A DNA stretch of 64,000 nt from Ensifer sp. LC163 (GCF_001695855.1 NZ_MBSS01000012.1:1-64000); one strand, 5' to 3'. Positions 7,216 through 17,285 are shown, numbered from the stretch's first letter. Translations and numbers: made by a program. The notes: generated by a model from the sequence alone, not told the origin.

Positions 7216-9669
7216 CTAGAACAGGCCGTTGGAACCGGAGGTAACGGCCTGGTTAGCCTGCGGGGAATTCTTCAAGATTTCCTCCGGCGGCACATACTGG
7301 TCGAGGCCGCCGATGACCGAGAAGGTGTCGGCCGGTCCGGTGCCGGGCTTGAAGGCCTCGATGATCGTGTCCGGCTCGCCTTCGTAGGCGGCCATGCCTG
7401 TCTTGCGGTTGACGGCGATCATGTTCATGCCTTCCGGAACCACGAACTTGCCTGGGCGCGTGCCCTTGACGGCTTCCTGCATGAAATTGTTGAAGATCGG
7501 CACCGCAAGGCTGCCGCCGGTCGCGCCGCGGCCGAGCGGAGCGGGGTTGTCGAAGCCGAGGTAGAGGCCGGCAACGAGATCGGGCGTGTAACCCACGAAC
7601 CAGGCGTCCTTCTCGTCATTGGTGGTACCGGTCTTGCCTGCAACCGGACGATCGAGCGTGATCTTGCCGGCCGCCGTGCCCCTGAGAACCACGCCCTCCA
7701 TCATCGAAGTGATCTGATAGGAGGTCATCGGATCGAGAACCTGCTCGCGGTTGTCGGTGAGCACAGGCTCTTCCTGGTTACCCCAGTCAGCCGCGTTACA
7801 GTTGTCGCAGGTCCGGTCTTCATGACGGAAGATCGTCTTGCCGTAGCGGTCCTGGATCCGGTCGATCAGCGACGGCTTGATCTGCTTGCCGCCATTGGCA
7901 AGAACCGAATAGGCCGACACCATGCGCAGAACGGTCGTTTCGCCCGAGCCCAGCGACATCGCCAGCAACGGCGGCATCTTGTCGTAGATGCCGAAGCGCT
8001 CGGCATATTCGGCAACGATGTTCATGCCCATGTCGTTGGCGAGGCGAACCGTCATCAAGTTACGCGATTTTTCGATGCCGAGGCGCAGCGTCGACGGGCC
8101 GGCCGAGCCGCCGCCATAGTTCTCCGGCCGCCAGACCTGGCCACCGGCGACGATTTCGATCGGCGCATCGAGAATAACGGATGCCGGCGTGTAGCCGTTG
8201 TCGAGCGCCGCGGCGTAGACGAACGGCTTGAACGAGGAACCCGGCTGGCGCATCGCCTGGGTCGCGCGGTTGAATTCCGACTGACCATAGGAGAAGCCGC
8301 CGACCATGGCCAGCACGCGGCCGGTCTGAGGGTCCATCGCGACGAGGCCACCCTGAACCTTCGGCGGCTGACGCAGGCGATATTCGCCCTTGTCCGCCAA
8401 CGGCTCGACATACACGACGTCGCCCGGACCCAAGACACCTTCTGGCGACTTCGCCGATTTGCGTTCGCCGTTGGCCGAACGATAGGCCCACTGCATATTC
8501 TTTGCGGAGATATGGCCGGTCACGCGCTCGGCGATGATCTTGCCGGACGCTTCCTTGTCCGGCTGGATGCCGATCTCGACACCCCGGCCATCGGCCGAGA
8601 GGACGACGGCCAGCTTCCATTCCGGCACGTCGGCCAGGGCCACGACCTTGCCGAGCGGCTCGCCCCAGTCGCCGCCGATCTCGATCGACTTGACCGGACC
8701 GTGGAAACCGCGGCGCTCGTCATAGCTCAGCAGCCCTTCCTGCAGTGCCTTGCGCGCCGCGATCTGCATGCGCGGATCGAGCGAAGTGCGGACCGAAAGA
8801 CCGCCCTCATAAAGGGCGTTGTCGCCGTATTTCTGGATGATCTGCCGACGCACTTCCTCTGCGAAGAAATCGGAAGCGAAGAGGTGCGCGCCACCGCGGC
8901 GCGGATTGACCCCGAGCGGCTGCTTCTTCGCGTCTTCGCCGTCCGTCTTCGTGACGTAGCCGTTTTCGACCATGCGGTCGATGACCCAGTTGCGCCGCTC
9001 GATCGCAGCATCGGCCTTGCGGAACGGATGGTAGTTGGCCGGGCCCTTTGGCAGAGCCGCCAGATAGGCGGTTTCGGCGATGGTCAGTTCGGTGACCGAT
9101 TTGTCGAAATAGGTCAGCGCTGCGCCGGCGATGCCGTAGGAATTCAGGCCGAAGAAGATCTCGTTGAGGTAGAGCTCGAGAATACGGTCCTTGCTATAGG
9201 CCTGCTCAATGCGGAAGGAGAGGATCGCTTCCTTCACCTTACGATCAATCGTCTGGTCCGACGAGAGCAGGAAGTTCTTGGCGACCTGCTGGGTGATCGT
9301 CGATGCGCCGACGGGGCGGCGACCCGATCCGAAATTCTGAAGGTTGACGGTGATGGCGCGCGCGAGACCGGTGATGTCGACGCCCGGGTGCTGATAGAAG
9401 TTCTTGTCTTCAGCCGAAATGAACGCCGCCTTGACGCGGTCGGGGATCGCCTGGATCGGCAGATAGAGGCGCCGCTCGCGCGCGTACTCCGCCATCAGCG
9501 CGCCGTTACCGGCGTGGAAGCGCGTGGTGACCGGCGGTGAATACTTCGCCAATACCTCATAATCCGGCAAATCTTTGGTGACGCTGCCGAGATAGATGGC
9601 AACGGCCGCGGCGACACCGAGCAGCAAGAACGCACCAATGCCGAAGAAATATCCAATCAGTCTGATCAT
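7216..9669 (-). CDS. mrcA: Penicillin-binding protein 1A (bifunctional glycosyltransferase/transpeptidase)
   Basis: This class A PBP polymerises and crosslinks peptidoglycan at the inner membrane. Of 817 residues, an N-terminal TM helix (about 5-28) is followed by the GT51 domain with catalytic Glu87 in SAEDKNFYQHPGVD. An inserted OB-like region (about 320-430) precedes the transpeptidase domain with SSFK (Ser478), SRN, and KTGTT near residue 665. The size and insertion match rhizobial MrcA/PonA. It is followed by prfB on the same strand with a stem-loop between, and preceded by an amidase gene across a 357-base gap. Confidence 0.96.
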   Translation of the reverse strand: MIRLIGYFFGIGAFLLLGVAAAVAIYLGSVTKDLPDYEVLAKYSPPVTTRFHAGNGALMAEYARERRLYLPIQAIPDRVKAAFISAEDKNFYQHPGVDITGLARAITVNLQNFGSGRRPVGASTITQQVAKNFLLSSDQTIDRKVKEAILSFRIEQAYSKDRILELYLNEIFFGLNSYGIAGAALTYFDKSVTELTIAETAYLAALPKGPANYHPFRKADAAIERRNWVIDRMVENGYVTKTDGEDAKKQPLGVNPRRGGAHLFASDFFAEEVRRQIIQKYGDNALYEGGLSVRTSLDPRMQIAARKALQEGLLSYDERRGFHGPVKSIEIGGDWGEPLGKVVALADVPEWKLAVVLSADGRGVEIGIQPDKEASGKIIAERVTGHISAKNMQWAYRSANGERKSAKSPEGVLGPGDVVYVEPLADKGEYRLRQPPKVQGGLVAMDPQTGRVLAMVGGFSYGQSEFNRATQAMRQPGSSFKPFVYAAALDNGYTPASVILDAPIEIVAGGQVWRPENYGGGSAGPSTLRLGIEKSRNLMTVRLANDMGMNIVAEYAERFGIYDKMPPLLAMSLGSGETTVLRMVSAYSVLANGGKQIKPSLIDRIQDRYGKTIFRHEDRTCDNCNAADWGNQEEPVLTDNREQVLDPMTSYQITSMMEGVVLRGTAAGKITLDRPVAGKTGTTNDEKDAWFVGYTPDLVAGLYLGFDNPAPLGRGATGGSLAVPIFNNFMQEAVKGTRPGKFVVPEGMNMIAVNRKTGMAAYEGEPDTIIEAFKPGTGPADTFSVIGGLDQYVPPEEILKNSPQANQAVTSGSNGLF

Positions 9670-10026
9670 CAGTCAGATACCGGTACCTTATTATCGTCCA
9701 ATCGCCAGGCCACATAAACCGATCGAGACGCTTCCCGTCCCAACGGTCCGCATTTCGTCGGCCTGGCCAAACGCTTCTATCAGAAATCGTCTGGCATTGC
9801 GGCTACACGCGCCCACCCAGTTCCTCATATGGCGAGGGGCACCGGGCATCAACACTGTTTCCCAACAAATCCGGGCGCAATTCGGGTTAGGTCCCGGATT
9901 GTGCGTAAAATAGGGCTTGTTTCCGATTATCGAGTGCGCATCCTGTTGAAAAGCATATCGCTGTTACCGGAGCGACACAAATCACTTCCTTCGCCGCGCC
10001 GTCAAGCAGATCGTCGCGATCAGACG
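9670..10026. other. Intergenic region between the amidase gene and mrcA
   Basis: This 357-base gap must hold the mrcA promoter on the minus strand. A weak candidate is CTTTTC-N16-GATAAT near 9925-9955. I see no RNA gene, repeat or convincing small ORF. Confidence 0.4.
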
Positions 10027-11268
10027 TCAGCCGCCATTTGCGACCGCTTGTTCACGGTAGCGCTTGATGGCAACGGCAAGCAGACCGGACACTTTCTTGC
10101 GCCACTCCGGATCGAGCAACAGCTTCTCGTCGTCCTTGTTCGACATGAATCCGAGCTCGAGCAGGATCGACGGAACATCCGGCGCTTGTAGCACGCGGAA
10201 GCCCGCGTGACGGTGCGGATTGTTGATGAGATTGATCTGTCCCTCGAAAGACGACACCACGGTACGCGCCATGTTGACCGAGAAAGCCTGGGTCTCGCGA
10301 CGCGTCAGATCGATCAGGATATCGGCGACTTCTGCCGGCTCGCTCTGGAGCGGTACACCGGCTATCTCGTCGGAGAGGTTTTCACGCTGCGCCAGGTCGG
10401 CGGCCAGATGGTCGGACGCCTTGTCGGAGATCGTATAGACCGTCGCGCCGCGGATGTCCTTCTGCCTGAGCGTGTCGGCATGGATCGAAATGAACAGATT
10501 GGCGCCCTTGTTGCGGGCGATCTGCACCCGCTGCGGCAGCGACAGGAACACATCCTTGTCACGCGTTAGAAAGGCTTCGGCGCCGCTTTCGCGGTTGAGG
10601 GTGGCGACAAGCTCCTGCGCGAAGGCAAGCGTGACGTGTTTTTCCTCAGTTTTCGTGCCGCTGCCGATCGCGCCGGTGTCGATACCGCCATGGCCGGCAT
10701 CGATGGCGATCACGAAGGCGCCGGTCCTTTGCGCCGGGGCAATTGTCGGCCTGTCCGTCTTGGCGGCGACGACCGAGCCGGTCCACTGCTGGTCGCCGAG
10801 AAGCGCGTCGAACCGCGTCTGGTCCACCTTCTCAGCGTCGACGACGAGGCGATAACTTTTGCCGCCCTCCTCCTCGATGACTTCGGCACGGGTCACCGCG
10901 ACCGGCCCTTTAGCCGATAGCACGAGGCGCGAGCTGCCGGCGCCCATGCCGCCATATCGAATGGCTTCGAACAGCCCACGGGGTTCGAGGCTCTCGGGCT
11001 TCAGGCCGAAGGCGGTTTCCGGCAGATCGACGACGACACGCACCGGGTTTGCCACATAATGAATGGAAAAGTCGGGTTTCCGATCGAACTCGACGACGAC
11101 GCGCGTGCGTGCGTCGTCACCGGCAACCCGTGCACCGAATGCCAACAACGGCACGGGCTCGGCCGCGTATGCCATCGGCAAAGTCCCCAGCAAGGCGCCC
11201 GCAACGAACAGTGAAGCCACGACGCGCGCGCCGCCGCGCAGCAGTGCCGACAATAGTGAAGCGCGCAT
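10027..11268 (-). CDS. amiC: N-acetylmuramoyl-L-alanine amidase (AmiC type)
   Basis: This periplasmic zinc amidase cleaves the amide between muramic acid and the peptide stem, chiefly at the division septum. The ATG at 11268 gives 413 residues starting with a signal peptide (MRASLLSALLRGGARVVASL..., cleavage near AYAAEP). Next come an AMIN domain (about 45-150, RVVVDLPETAFGL), which targets septal peptidoglycan, and an Amidase_3 domain with IAIDAGHGGIDTGAIG, SIHAD and LELGFMSN zinc/catalytic motifs. A longer frame upstream lacks a signal peptide and was rejected. A CtrA-like TTAACCAT lies about 125 bases upstream. Confidence 0.9.
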   Translation of the reverse strand: MRASLLSALLRGGARVVASLFVAGALLGTLPMAYAAEPVPLLAFGARVAGDDARTRVVVEFDRKPDFSIHYVANPVRVVVDLPETAFGLKPESLEPRGLFEAIRYGGMGAGSSRLVLSAKGPVAVTRAEVIEEEGGKSYRLVVDAEKVDQTRFDALLGDQQWTGSVVAAKTDRPTIAPAQRTGAFVIAIDAGHGGIDTGAIGSGTKTEEKHVTLAFAQELVATLNRESGAEAFLTRDKDVFLSLPQRVQIARNKGANLFISIHADTLRQKDIRGATVYTISDKASDHLAADLAQRENLSDEIAGVPLQSEPAEVADILIDLTRRETQAFSVNMARTVVSSFEGQINLINNPHRHAGFRVLQAPDVPSILLELGFMSNKDDEKLLLDPEWRKKVSGLLAVAIKRYREQAVANGG

Positions 11269-12027
11269 ATGAATAGCCGAAGGCTTCACGCCGGTCTCTC
11301 CGTCAATCCACGAAATCCAAGCGGCAGATGCGTCGGGCGTCCGCCCGCGCACACCGCGACATCCCTTGATCAATGAACCCTTATGGTTAACCAAAGCTTG
11401 ACAGCGCTCCTTCAGCAACGCGGCCAAGGCATGCGATTCGCCGTCCCCCGACCTACTCTACCGGGGCAAGCGAATCGATCATTATTGTGGCGGCACAGGC
11501 TTTTCCCTTGCCAATGTGACATAGAAAACATAAAAGCATCACAAGGAGAAAGTGTTGACGGGATAGAATCGTCGGCCGGGCAGCCGGAGCTTTCCAGAGC
11601 TTGGCGCCAGGGAGTGATCGAGCCGGAATTGCCGGTTGCAACCGTATCATCTTTCCGCGGCCGCAAGGTGTTCATCCGCCGTCGCTGCATTTCCTCCCTG
11701 TACACTGGATCGTAAATTTCCGGCGGTGGCCGGAGTTCTTAGCGGTGATTTTCACCGGCAAGCCCGCAAGCGGGCGCATTCATCGGGTCTTTATGAGACC
11801 TTTGACATTGGCATTCTTGTTTGGTCATTGATGTTGACTCAGCGGTATCGGTCAGAAGTAGAGAGGCCCCGGAACGTAACCGTTCCGGCTGCCATCCGGC
11901 TGCTGCACCATCACCTGCACCAGACAGGACCTTTCACATCCGGTGCAACCTCTGACGCGAGTGGCAGTCTTCCCATGGAAGAACGTCTGCCGCCCGTTCC
12001 GTTGTCGCGCCGAGGAGCACAACTTAG
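11269..12027. other. Long divergent intergenic region and rne leader
   Basis: This 759-base gap separates the minus-strand amidase from rne. It holds an ATGGTTAA element (11393-11400) toward the amidase, a GCCCGC-AA-GCGGGC dyad (11762-11775), a putative rne promoter and a leader hairpin (entered separately). No protein-coding signature was seen on either strand. Confidence 0.5.
11802..11888 (+). promoter_or_regulatory. Putative rne promoter and 5' UTR hairpin
   Basis: A perfect TTGACA at 11802-11807 is followed 17 bases later by TCATTG, a weak -10. This would give an mRNA leader of about 190 bases. In the leader, CCGGAACG-TAAC-CGTTCCGG (11869-11888) is a perfect 8-base stem with a 4-base loop. 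Long structured rne leaders mediate autoregulation by RNase E in enterobacteria; a similar role here is inference. Confidence 0.4.
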
Positions 12028-14844
12028 ATGGCAGAGAAAATGCTTATCGATGCGTCTCACTCTGAAGAGACGCGCGTCGTTGTCGTTCGCGGGAACCGCA
12101 TAGAAGAATTCGACTTCGAATCGGAACACAAGAAGCAGATCCGCGGCAATATCTACCTGGCAAAAGTGACGCGAGTGGAGCCTTCGCTCCAGGCGGCCTT
12201 CGTCGACTACGGCGGCAACCGCCACGGGTTCCTGGCCTTTGCCGAAATCCACCCCGACTACTACCAGATCCCGCTCGCCGACCGTCAGGCGCTGTTGAAG
12301 GCGGAAGCCGAAGAAGCGCGCCGCGACGACGATGTCGAGCACGTCGAAACGGCAACGCCGACCCAGAGCGCGCTCAGCGTGCCGGTTGATCTGGAGATTG
12401 CGGCCGAAACGGAAGTCGTCACCGAAGTCACCGAGGCGACAGCTGAAGCTGTCGTCGAGGCCGAGGTGCCCGCCGAGAAGCCCAAGGCAAAGCCAAAGCG
12501 CCCGCGCCGCACGAAGGCGAAGATCGCTGAAGAGGCCGCCGCAGCTGCGGCAACCGAAGAGGCGGAAGCAGGTGAAGAAGGCAGTGGCGGCGAGATGGCC
12601 GCCATGGTCGACACCGATTCGATCTCCGAGGACGTCGATAGCCGTCGTCGCCGCGATGACGACGACGATGATGACGACAGCCACGACGGCGAGAAGGAAA
12701 TCATCGAATCCGTCGGCGCTGAAGACGCGATGGAAGAGGTTCCGGATCGTCAGGTTCGCAAGCCGCGCAAGCAGTACCGCATCCAGGAAGTCATCAAGCG
12801 CCGCCAGATCCTGCTCGTTCAGGTCGCCAAGGAAGAACGCGGCAACAAGGGCGCAGCGCTGACGACCTACCTGTCGCTTGCCGGTCGCTACTCGGTATTG
12901 ATGCCGAACACGGCACGTGGCGGCGGCATTTCCCGCAAGATCACCAACCTGCAGGACCGCAAGCGCCTGAAGGAAATTGCGCGTGGCCTCGAAGTGCCGC
13001 AGGGCATGGGTGTTATTCTGCGCACGGCCGGTGCCAACCGCACCAAGGTCGAGATCAAGCGCGACTTCGAATATCTGATGCGCCTTTGGGAGAACGTCCG
13101 CACGCTGACGCTCAACTCCACGGCCCCCTGCCTGGTTTACGAGGAAGGCAGCCTGATCAAGCGCTCGATCCGCGACCTCTACAACAAGGACATCAGCGAG
13201 ATCGTCGTTTCCGGCGAGGAAGGCTACAAGGAAGCCAAGGGCTTCATGAAGATGCTGATGCCGAGCCACGCCAAGGTGGTTCAGCCCTACCGTGACGTGC
13301 ACCCGATCTTCTCGCGCTCCGGCATCGAAGCGCAACTTGATCGCATGCTGCAGCCGCAGGTAACGCTGAAGTCGGGCGGCTACATCATCATCAACCAGAC
13401 GGAAGCTCTGGTTTCGATCGACGTCAACTCCGGTCGTTCGACCCGCGAGCATTCGATTGAGGACACGGCACTTCAGACCAACCTGGAAGCCGCGGAAGAA
13501 GTCGCCCGCCAGTTGCGGCTTCGCGACCTTGCCGGCCTCGTCGTCATCGACTTCATCGACATGGAAGAAAAGCGGAACAACCGCTCGGTCGAGAAGCGGC
13601 TGAAGGATTGCCTGAAGAACGATCGCGCCCGCATCCAGGTCGGCCGCATCTCGCATTTCGGTCTGCTCGAAATGTCGCGCCAGCGCATTCGCGCTTCGGT
13701 TCTCGAATCGACGATGCAGATCTGCCCGCATTGCAACGGCACGGGTCACGTCCGCTCGCAGTCTTCGGTTGCGTTGCATGTGCTGCGCGGTATCGAAGAG
13801 CATCTACTCAAGAACACCACCCACAACATCACCGTTCGCACGATCCCCGATATCGCGCTCTATCTGCTCAACCAGAAGCGCGGCACGATCATGGATTACG
13901 AACAACGCTTCGGCGTCTCGATCATCATCGAGGCTGACGCCCATGTCGGCGCGCAGCACTTTGCGATTGATCGCGGCGAGCCGGTCGAAAACCCCGTCAA
14001 GATCGAACAGATCCTGCACTTCGAGCCGGAGCCCGAAGACGACGACATCGTGATCGAAGAGGATCTCGATGAGGAAGAAGCAGAAGAAGTTGTCGCCGAA
14101 CAGCGCCAGGAGCAGCCGAAGGCCGCCGCCCAGGCCGACGACCAGAACGGCCGCAAGCGCAAGCGCCGCCGCCGTCGGCGTGGCAAGGGCAGCCAGCAGG
14201 CCGAAGGCGCCACCGCGCAGGAAGCTGATGCTGCGGATGACGCCGATGACGCCGCCGAGACCGATGGTGATGAGGACGAAACCGATACGGATGCGCTGAC
14301 CGCCGACGGCGAACAGAAGCGCAAGCGTCGCCGTCGCGGCAAGCGTGGCGGTCGCCGCAATCGCCCGGAACTGGGCGAAGGTGAAGTCGAGGGCGAAGAG
14401 CAGACTGCTGCATCCGGCGATGGCGAAGCCGGCGAGCAAGGCGACGTGGAAGCACCGGCGGCAGCCGAGGTTGAAGCAGTAGCCGTGGTTGCCGAAGCCG
14501 AGGTCATCGCGGAAACCGTAGAACCGGTCGTAGAGAAGGCCGCCAAGCCGAAGCGCACACGCAAGAAGGCCGTCAAGGCCGAGGAGGCTGTCATCAGTGT
14601 CGACGAGGCAGCGCAGACCGCGGTCGAAGCACAGCCGGAAGCGGCTGAGCCGGTGCCGGCAGCAATCGAAGACGCTGCCGCTGACCTCGAAGAAGGCAAG
14701 CCCGCCCGGGCAAACCGCGACCTTTCGACGATCGCATCGGAACCGGTGCTGACCTCGACGGTCACGAACAAGAACGAAGGCACCGAAGAAGACCAATCCA
14801 AGCCCAAGAAGGGCGGATGGTGGCAGCGCCGCGGCTTCTTCTAA
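12028..14844 (+). CDS. rne: Ribonuclease E
   Basis: This endoribonuclease governs mRNA decay and rRNA/tRNA processing and scaffolds a degradosome. It has 938 residues. The N-terminal catalytic part begins MAEKMLIDASHSEETRVVVV and has an S1 domain (about 35-120) interrupted by a long acidic insertion (about 100-245, including a run of aspartates), as in many alphaproteobacteria. After the RNase H-like and DNase I-like regions comes the Zn-link CPHCNGTG near residue 570. The C-terminal third is low-complexity, alternating acidic Glu/Ala-rich and arginine-rich (KRKRRRRRRGK) stretches, the RNA- and partner-binding scaffold. A strong terminator follows. Confidence 0.96.
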   Translation: MAEKMLIDASHSEETRVVVVRGNRIEEFDFESEHKKQIRGNIYLAKVTRVEPSLQAAFVDYGGNRHGFLAFAEIHPDYYQIPLADRQALLKAEAEEARRDDDVEHVETATPTQSALSVPVDLEIAAETEVVTEVTEATAEAVVEAEVPAEKPKAKPKRPRRTKAKIAEEAAAAAATEEAEAGEEGSGGEMAAMVDTDSISEDVDSRRRRDDDDDDDDSHDGEKEIIESVGAEDAMEEVPDRQVRKPRKQYRIQEVIKRRQILLVQVAKEERGNKGAALTTYLSLAGRYSVLMPNTARGGGISRKITNLQDRKRLKEIARGLEVPQGMGVILRTAGANRTKVEIKRDFEYLMRLWENVRTLTLNSTAPCLVYEEGSLIKRSIRDLYNKDISEIVVSGEEGYKEAKGFMKMLMPSHAKVVQPYRDVHPIFSRSGIEAQLDRMLQPQVTLKSGGYIIINQTEALVSIDVNSGRSTREHSIEDTALQTNLEAAEEVARQLRLRDLAGLVVIDFIDMEEKRNNRSVEKRLKDCLKNDRARIQVGRISHFGLLEMSRQRIRASVLESTMQICPHCNGTGHVRSQSSVALHVLRGIEEHLLKNTTHNITVRTIPDIALYLLNQKRGTIMDYEQRFGVSIIIEADAHVGAQHFAIDRGEPVENPVKIEQILHFEPEPEDDDIVIEEDLDEEEAEEVVAEQRQEQPKAAAQADDQNGRKRKRRRRRRGKGSQQAEGATAQEADAADDADDAAETDGDEDETDTDALTADGEQKRKRRRRGKRGGRRNRPELGEGEVEGEEQTAASGDGEAGEQGDVEAPAAAEVEAVAVVAEAEVIAETVEPVVEKAAKPKRTRKKAVKAEEAVISVDEAAQTAVEAQPEAAEPVPAAIEDAAADLEEGKPARANRDLSTIASEPVLTSTVTNKNEGTEEDQSKPKKGGWWQRRGFF

Positions 14845-14870
14845 GCCACGCCTGAACTTCGGACGAACAG

Positions 14871-14899
14871 AAAAGCCCGGACCTCGGTCCGGGCTTTTT
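14871..14899 (+). terminator. Rho-independent terminator of rne
   Basis: AAAAGCCCGGACC-TCG-GTCCGGGCTTTTT is a perfect 13-base stem with a triloop and a T run, 26 bases after the rne stop. Confidence 0.92.
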
Positions 14900-15007
14900 C
14901 GTTTCCGTTTGGCGACAACCGCAAGCGCCCATTCAGCTGCGAGTTTGAATCAAGGGCTTCTCAAAAAGAGTCCGGCAACGGCCGCAAGTTCCTGAAACTG
15001 CAGAAGA

Positions 15008-16165
15008 TCAGGCGATCCAGCGGGCGATCCTGTCCATCGCTTCGCTCATGTCGGCCATCGACCCGGCATAGGAGAAACGCATCGTGCGATGCCCTTCAAG
15101 CGGATCGAAATCGAAGCCGGGCGTCGCCGCGACGTTGATTTCCGCCAGCATCCGGCGGGCAAAGACCATGCTGTCGTTGGTGAAGCGACTGACATCCGCA
15201 TAGGCGTAGAAAGCGCCATCCATCGGTGACGCGATCGAAAAGCCGATCTCCGGCAGGCGCTTCAGCAGCATGTCGCGATTGGCCGCGTAGGCCGCCTTGT
15301 AGCCGTCGAGTTCGATCGTTGCACCGAGCGCAGCCTCCGCCGCAATCTGCGACAATTCCGGCGGCGAGATGTAGAGGCTCTGGGCGATGCGCTCGAAGCC
15401 GCGAACCTGCGTCTCCGGCAGTACCATCCAGCCGATCCGCCAACCCGTCATGCAATAATATTTGGAGAAGGAGTTGATGACGAAGACGTCGTCGGTCACC
15501 TCCAGAGCGCTTGCCTCTTCGCCGGCGAAGGTCAACCCATGATAGATTTCGTCGGAGATGAAGGCGATGTTTTCGGCGCGACAATAGTCGGCCAGCGCCT
15601 TGAGACCCGCCCTGCCGGTGACCGTTCCCGTCGGGTTGGCCGGGCTTGCCAGAAGAACCCCCTTCAGCGGCCGCCCTGCCTTCGCGGCTGCACGCGCCAG
15701 ATTTTCCGGCGTCAGCGTGAAGCCGCTCTCGGCATTGGCTTCCACCTCGACGACCGTCAGGCCGAGCGCTGCGAGGATATTGCGGTAGGCGGGATAGCCG
15801 GGCCGGGCGATCGCCACGCAATCGCCGGGATCGAAGAGCGCGAGGAAGGCAAGATTGAACCCGGCCGACGATCCGGTGGTCACGGCAATGCGCTGTGGGT
15901 CGAGCGCGATACCATGGCGCTTCTGATAGTGGTGGGCGATCGCGGTTCGCAGCGACAATGTGCCAAGCGCATCGGTGTAGCCGAGCCGACCATGCTCGAG
16001 CGCCTTGCGCGCCGCATCCAATGCGGCCTTCGGCGCAGGGTGCGCTGGTTGCCCGACCGCCATTGAGATCACCGGGTGCCCGGCGTCGCGTCGACGCGTC
16101 GCCTCTGCCAGTACGTCCATGGCATGAAAGGGTTCGACGGCGCTGCGGTTCGACAATTCTACCAA
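15008..16165 (-). CDS. Pyridoxal-phosphate aminotransferase, class I/II
   Basis: This 385-residue fold-type I aminotransferase acts in the cytosol and would swap an amino group between an amino acid and a 2-oxo acid. Visible motifs: substrate loop MAVGQPAHPAP, PLP-phosphate contact TTGSSAGFNLAFLAL, ASPANPTGT (binding Asn), SDEIYHGL (Asp/Tyr contacting the cofactor) and NSFSKYYCMTGWRIGW with the Schiff-base lysine. The substrate cannot be told from the sequence; homologues are called aspartate/aromatic aminotransferase-like. It converges with rne and is divergent from the DsbA-family gene. Confidence 0.88.
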   Translation of the reverse strand: MVELSNRSAVEPFHAMDVLAEATRRRDAGHPVISMAVGQPAHPAPKAALDAARKALEHGRLGYTDALGTLSLRTAIAHHYQKRHGIALDPQRIAVTTGSSAGFNLAFLALFDPGDCVAIARPGYPAYRNILAALGLTVVEVEANAESGFTLTPENLARAAAKAGRPLKGVLLASPANPTGTVTGRAGLKALADYCRAENIAFISDEIYHGLTFAGEEASALEVTDDVFVINSFSKYYCMTGWRIGWMVLPETQVRGFERIAQSLYISPPELSQIAAEAALGATIELDGYKAAYAANRDMLLKRLPEIGFSIASPMDGAFYAYADVSRFTNDSMVFARRMLAEINVAATPGFDFDPLEGHRTMRFSYAGSMADMSEAMDRIARWIA

Positions 16166-16399
16166 GGCAATATCCTCAAGAAGCGGCTCACATGTCGCCC
16201 CTTTGCCCGATCGCTTAGAGCTTCACAAGTGCGCGAGCACCGTATTTCCGCCGATTTTGCCGTTTCGTTTCACCGGGGCCCACCCTATGCTGCCCGCGTG
16301 TTGCGGTGTTGGAGATTCCTGTTGTCTTTTACAAGCGCGCATTGACGCCGTATCGCGACATGGACGACAGACAGGGCAGGCAGAGACAACGAGGTAAAA

Positions 16400-17167
16400 A
16401 TGAATTTCAGCACGAAAATGATTGCCGCCGGAACGCTTGCCGCGTTCATGGCAGGGGTGAGCTTGCCGCAAAGCGCACTCGCGCTCGACCAGAAACAGAA
16501 GGAAGAGTTTGGCGCCTTCATCAAGGAGTACCTGCTCGCCAATCCGGAAATCATGCTTGATGTCCAGGAGGCGCTGGCCACAAAGCAGCGTGCCAAGCAG
16601 CAGGAAGCGGCTGAAGGTGCGATCACCGAAAACAAGAAGGCGATCTTCAACTCAGACTACGACATGGTGCTTGGCAATCCGGACGGCGACGTCACGGTCG
16701 TTGAGTTCTACGACTACAACTGCGGCTACTGCAAACGGGCACTGACGGACATGGACGAAATCCTGTCCAAGGACAAGAATGTCCGCTTTGTGCTGAAGGA
16801 ACTGCCGATCCTCGGCCCGGATTCGCTCGCCGCCCACAAGGTCAGTGCCGCGTTCCGGCTGGTTGCACCCGAGAAGTACGGCGAGTTCCACCGCGCCCTG
16901 CTCGGCGGCGAGGACCGCGCAACCGAGGAAACGGCGATCGCCGTTGCGGGCAAGCTGGGCGTCACTGAAAAGCAGCTGCGTGCCAAGATGGAGAAGGAGC
17001 CGCATGACGCGGCCGTGCGCGAGGCCTACACCCTTGCCAACGATCTCGGCATCACCGGCACGCCGTCCTACGTGATCGGCAACGAGGCCGTGTTCGGCGC
17101 AGTCGGCGCCGAGGAAATCAGCACCAAGGTGTCCAATATGCGCAGCTGCGGCAAGACCGCCTGCTGA
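16400..17167 (+). CDS. Periplasmic DsbA-family thiol-disulfide oxidoreductase
   Basis: This periplasmic oxidoreductase or isomerase has 255 residues with a signal peptide (MNFSTKMIAAGTLAAFMAGV..., cleavage near ALA/LD). An N-terminal helical segment (about 30-80) resembles the oligomerisation region of ScsC-type proteins. It is followed by a thioredoxin fold with CGYC (Cys108/Cys111), a helical insertion and the cis-Pro loop GITGTPSYVIG. The C-terminal CGKTAC adds two cysteines whose role is unclear. The ScsC-like N-terminus hints at isomerase rather than oxidase activity; this is inference. It is followed by a stem-loop and aroQ. Confidence 0.87.
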   Translation: MNFSTKMIAAGTLAAFMAGVSLPQSALALDQKQKEEFGAFIKEYLLANPEIMLDVQEALATKQRAKQQEAAEGAITENKKAIFNSDYDMVLGNPDGDVTVVEFYDYNCGYCKRALTDMDEILSKDKNVRFVLKELPILGPDSLAAHKVSAAFRLVAPEKYGEFHRALLGGEDRATEETAIAVAGKLGVTEKQLRAKMEKEPHDAAVREAYTLANDLGITGTPSYVIGNEAVFGAVGAEEISTKVSNMRSCGKTAC

Positions 17168-17205
17168 CCGCCTGCATTGGACGACCAGTCCCAACTGTGG
17201 ACAAA

Positions 17206-17240
17206 TCCCGCGAGGACCCAAAGGGCTTTTCCTCGCGGGA
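17206..17240 (+). terminator. Stem-loop between the DsbA-family gene and aroQ
   Basis: TCCCGCGAGG and CCTCGCGGGA form a perfect 10-base stem around a 15-base loop, 39 bases past the upstream stop. There is no T run after it, so it may stabilise or attenuate rather than terminate. Confidence 0.45.
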
Positions 17241-17285
17241 CCATCAGTCTATAGGTAACCCTCTATCACTGGACCGGAATCCCGC

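Noticed and set aside
7165-9540. 791-codon open frame on the plus strand opposite mrcA
   Set aside because: Antisense shadow of a GC-rich gene: the minus-strand frame is an unmistakable penicillin-binding protein with all motifs, and the opposite frame has no recognisable domain.
14854-14868. GAAC-TTCGGAC-GAAC, a perfect LexA-box pattern after rne
   Set aside because: It lies between the rne stop codon and its terminator, with no gene starting nearby on either strand, so it is most likely a chance match. It also shows the background rate to keep in mind for the other boxes.
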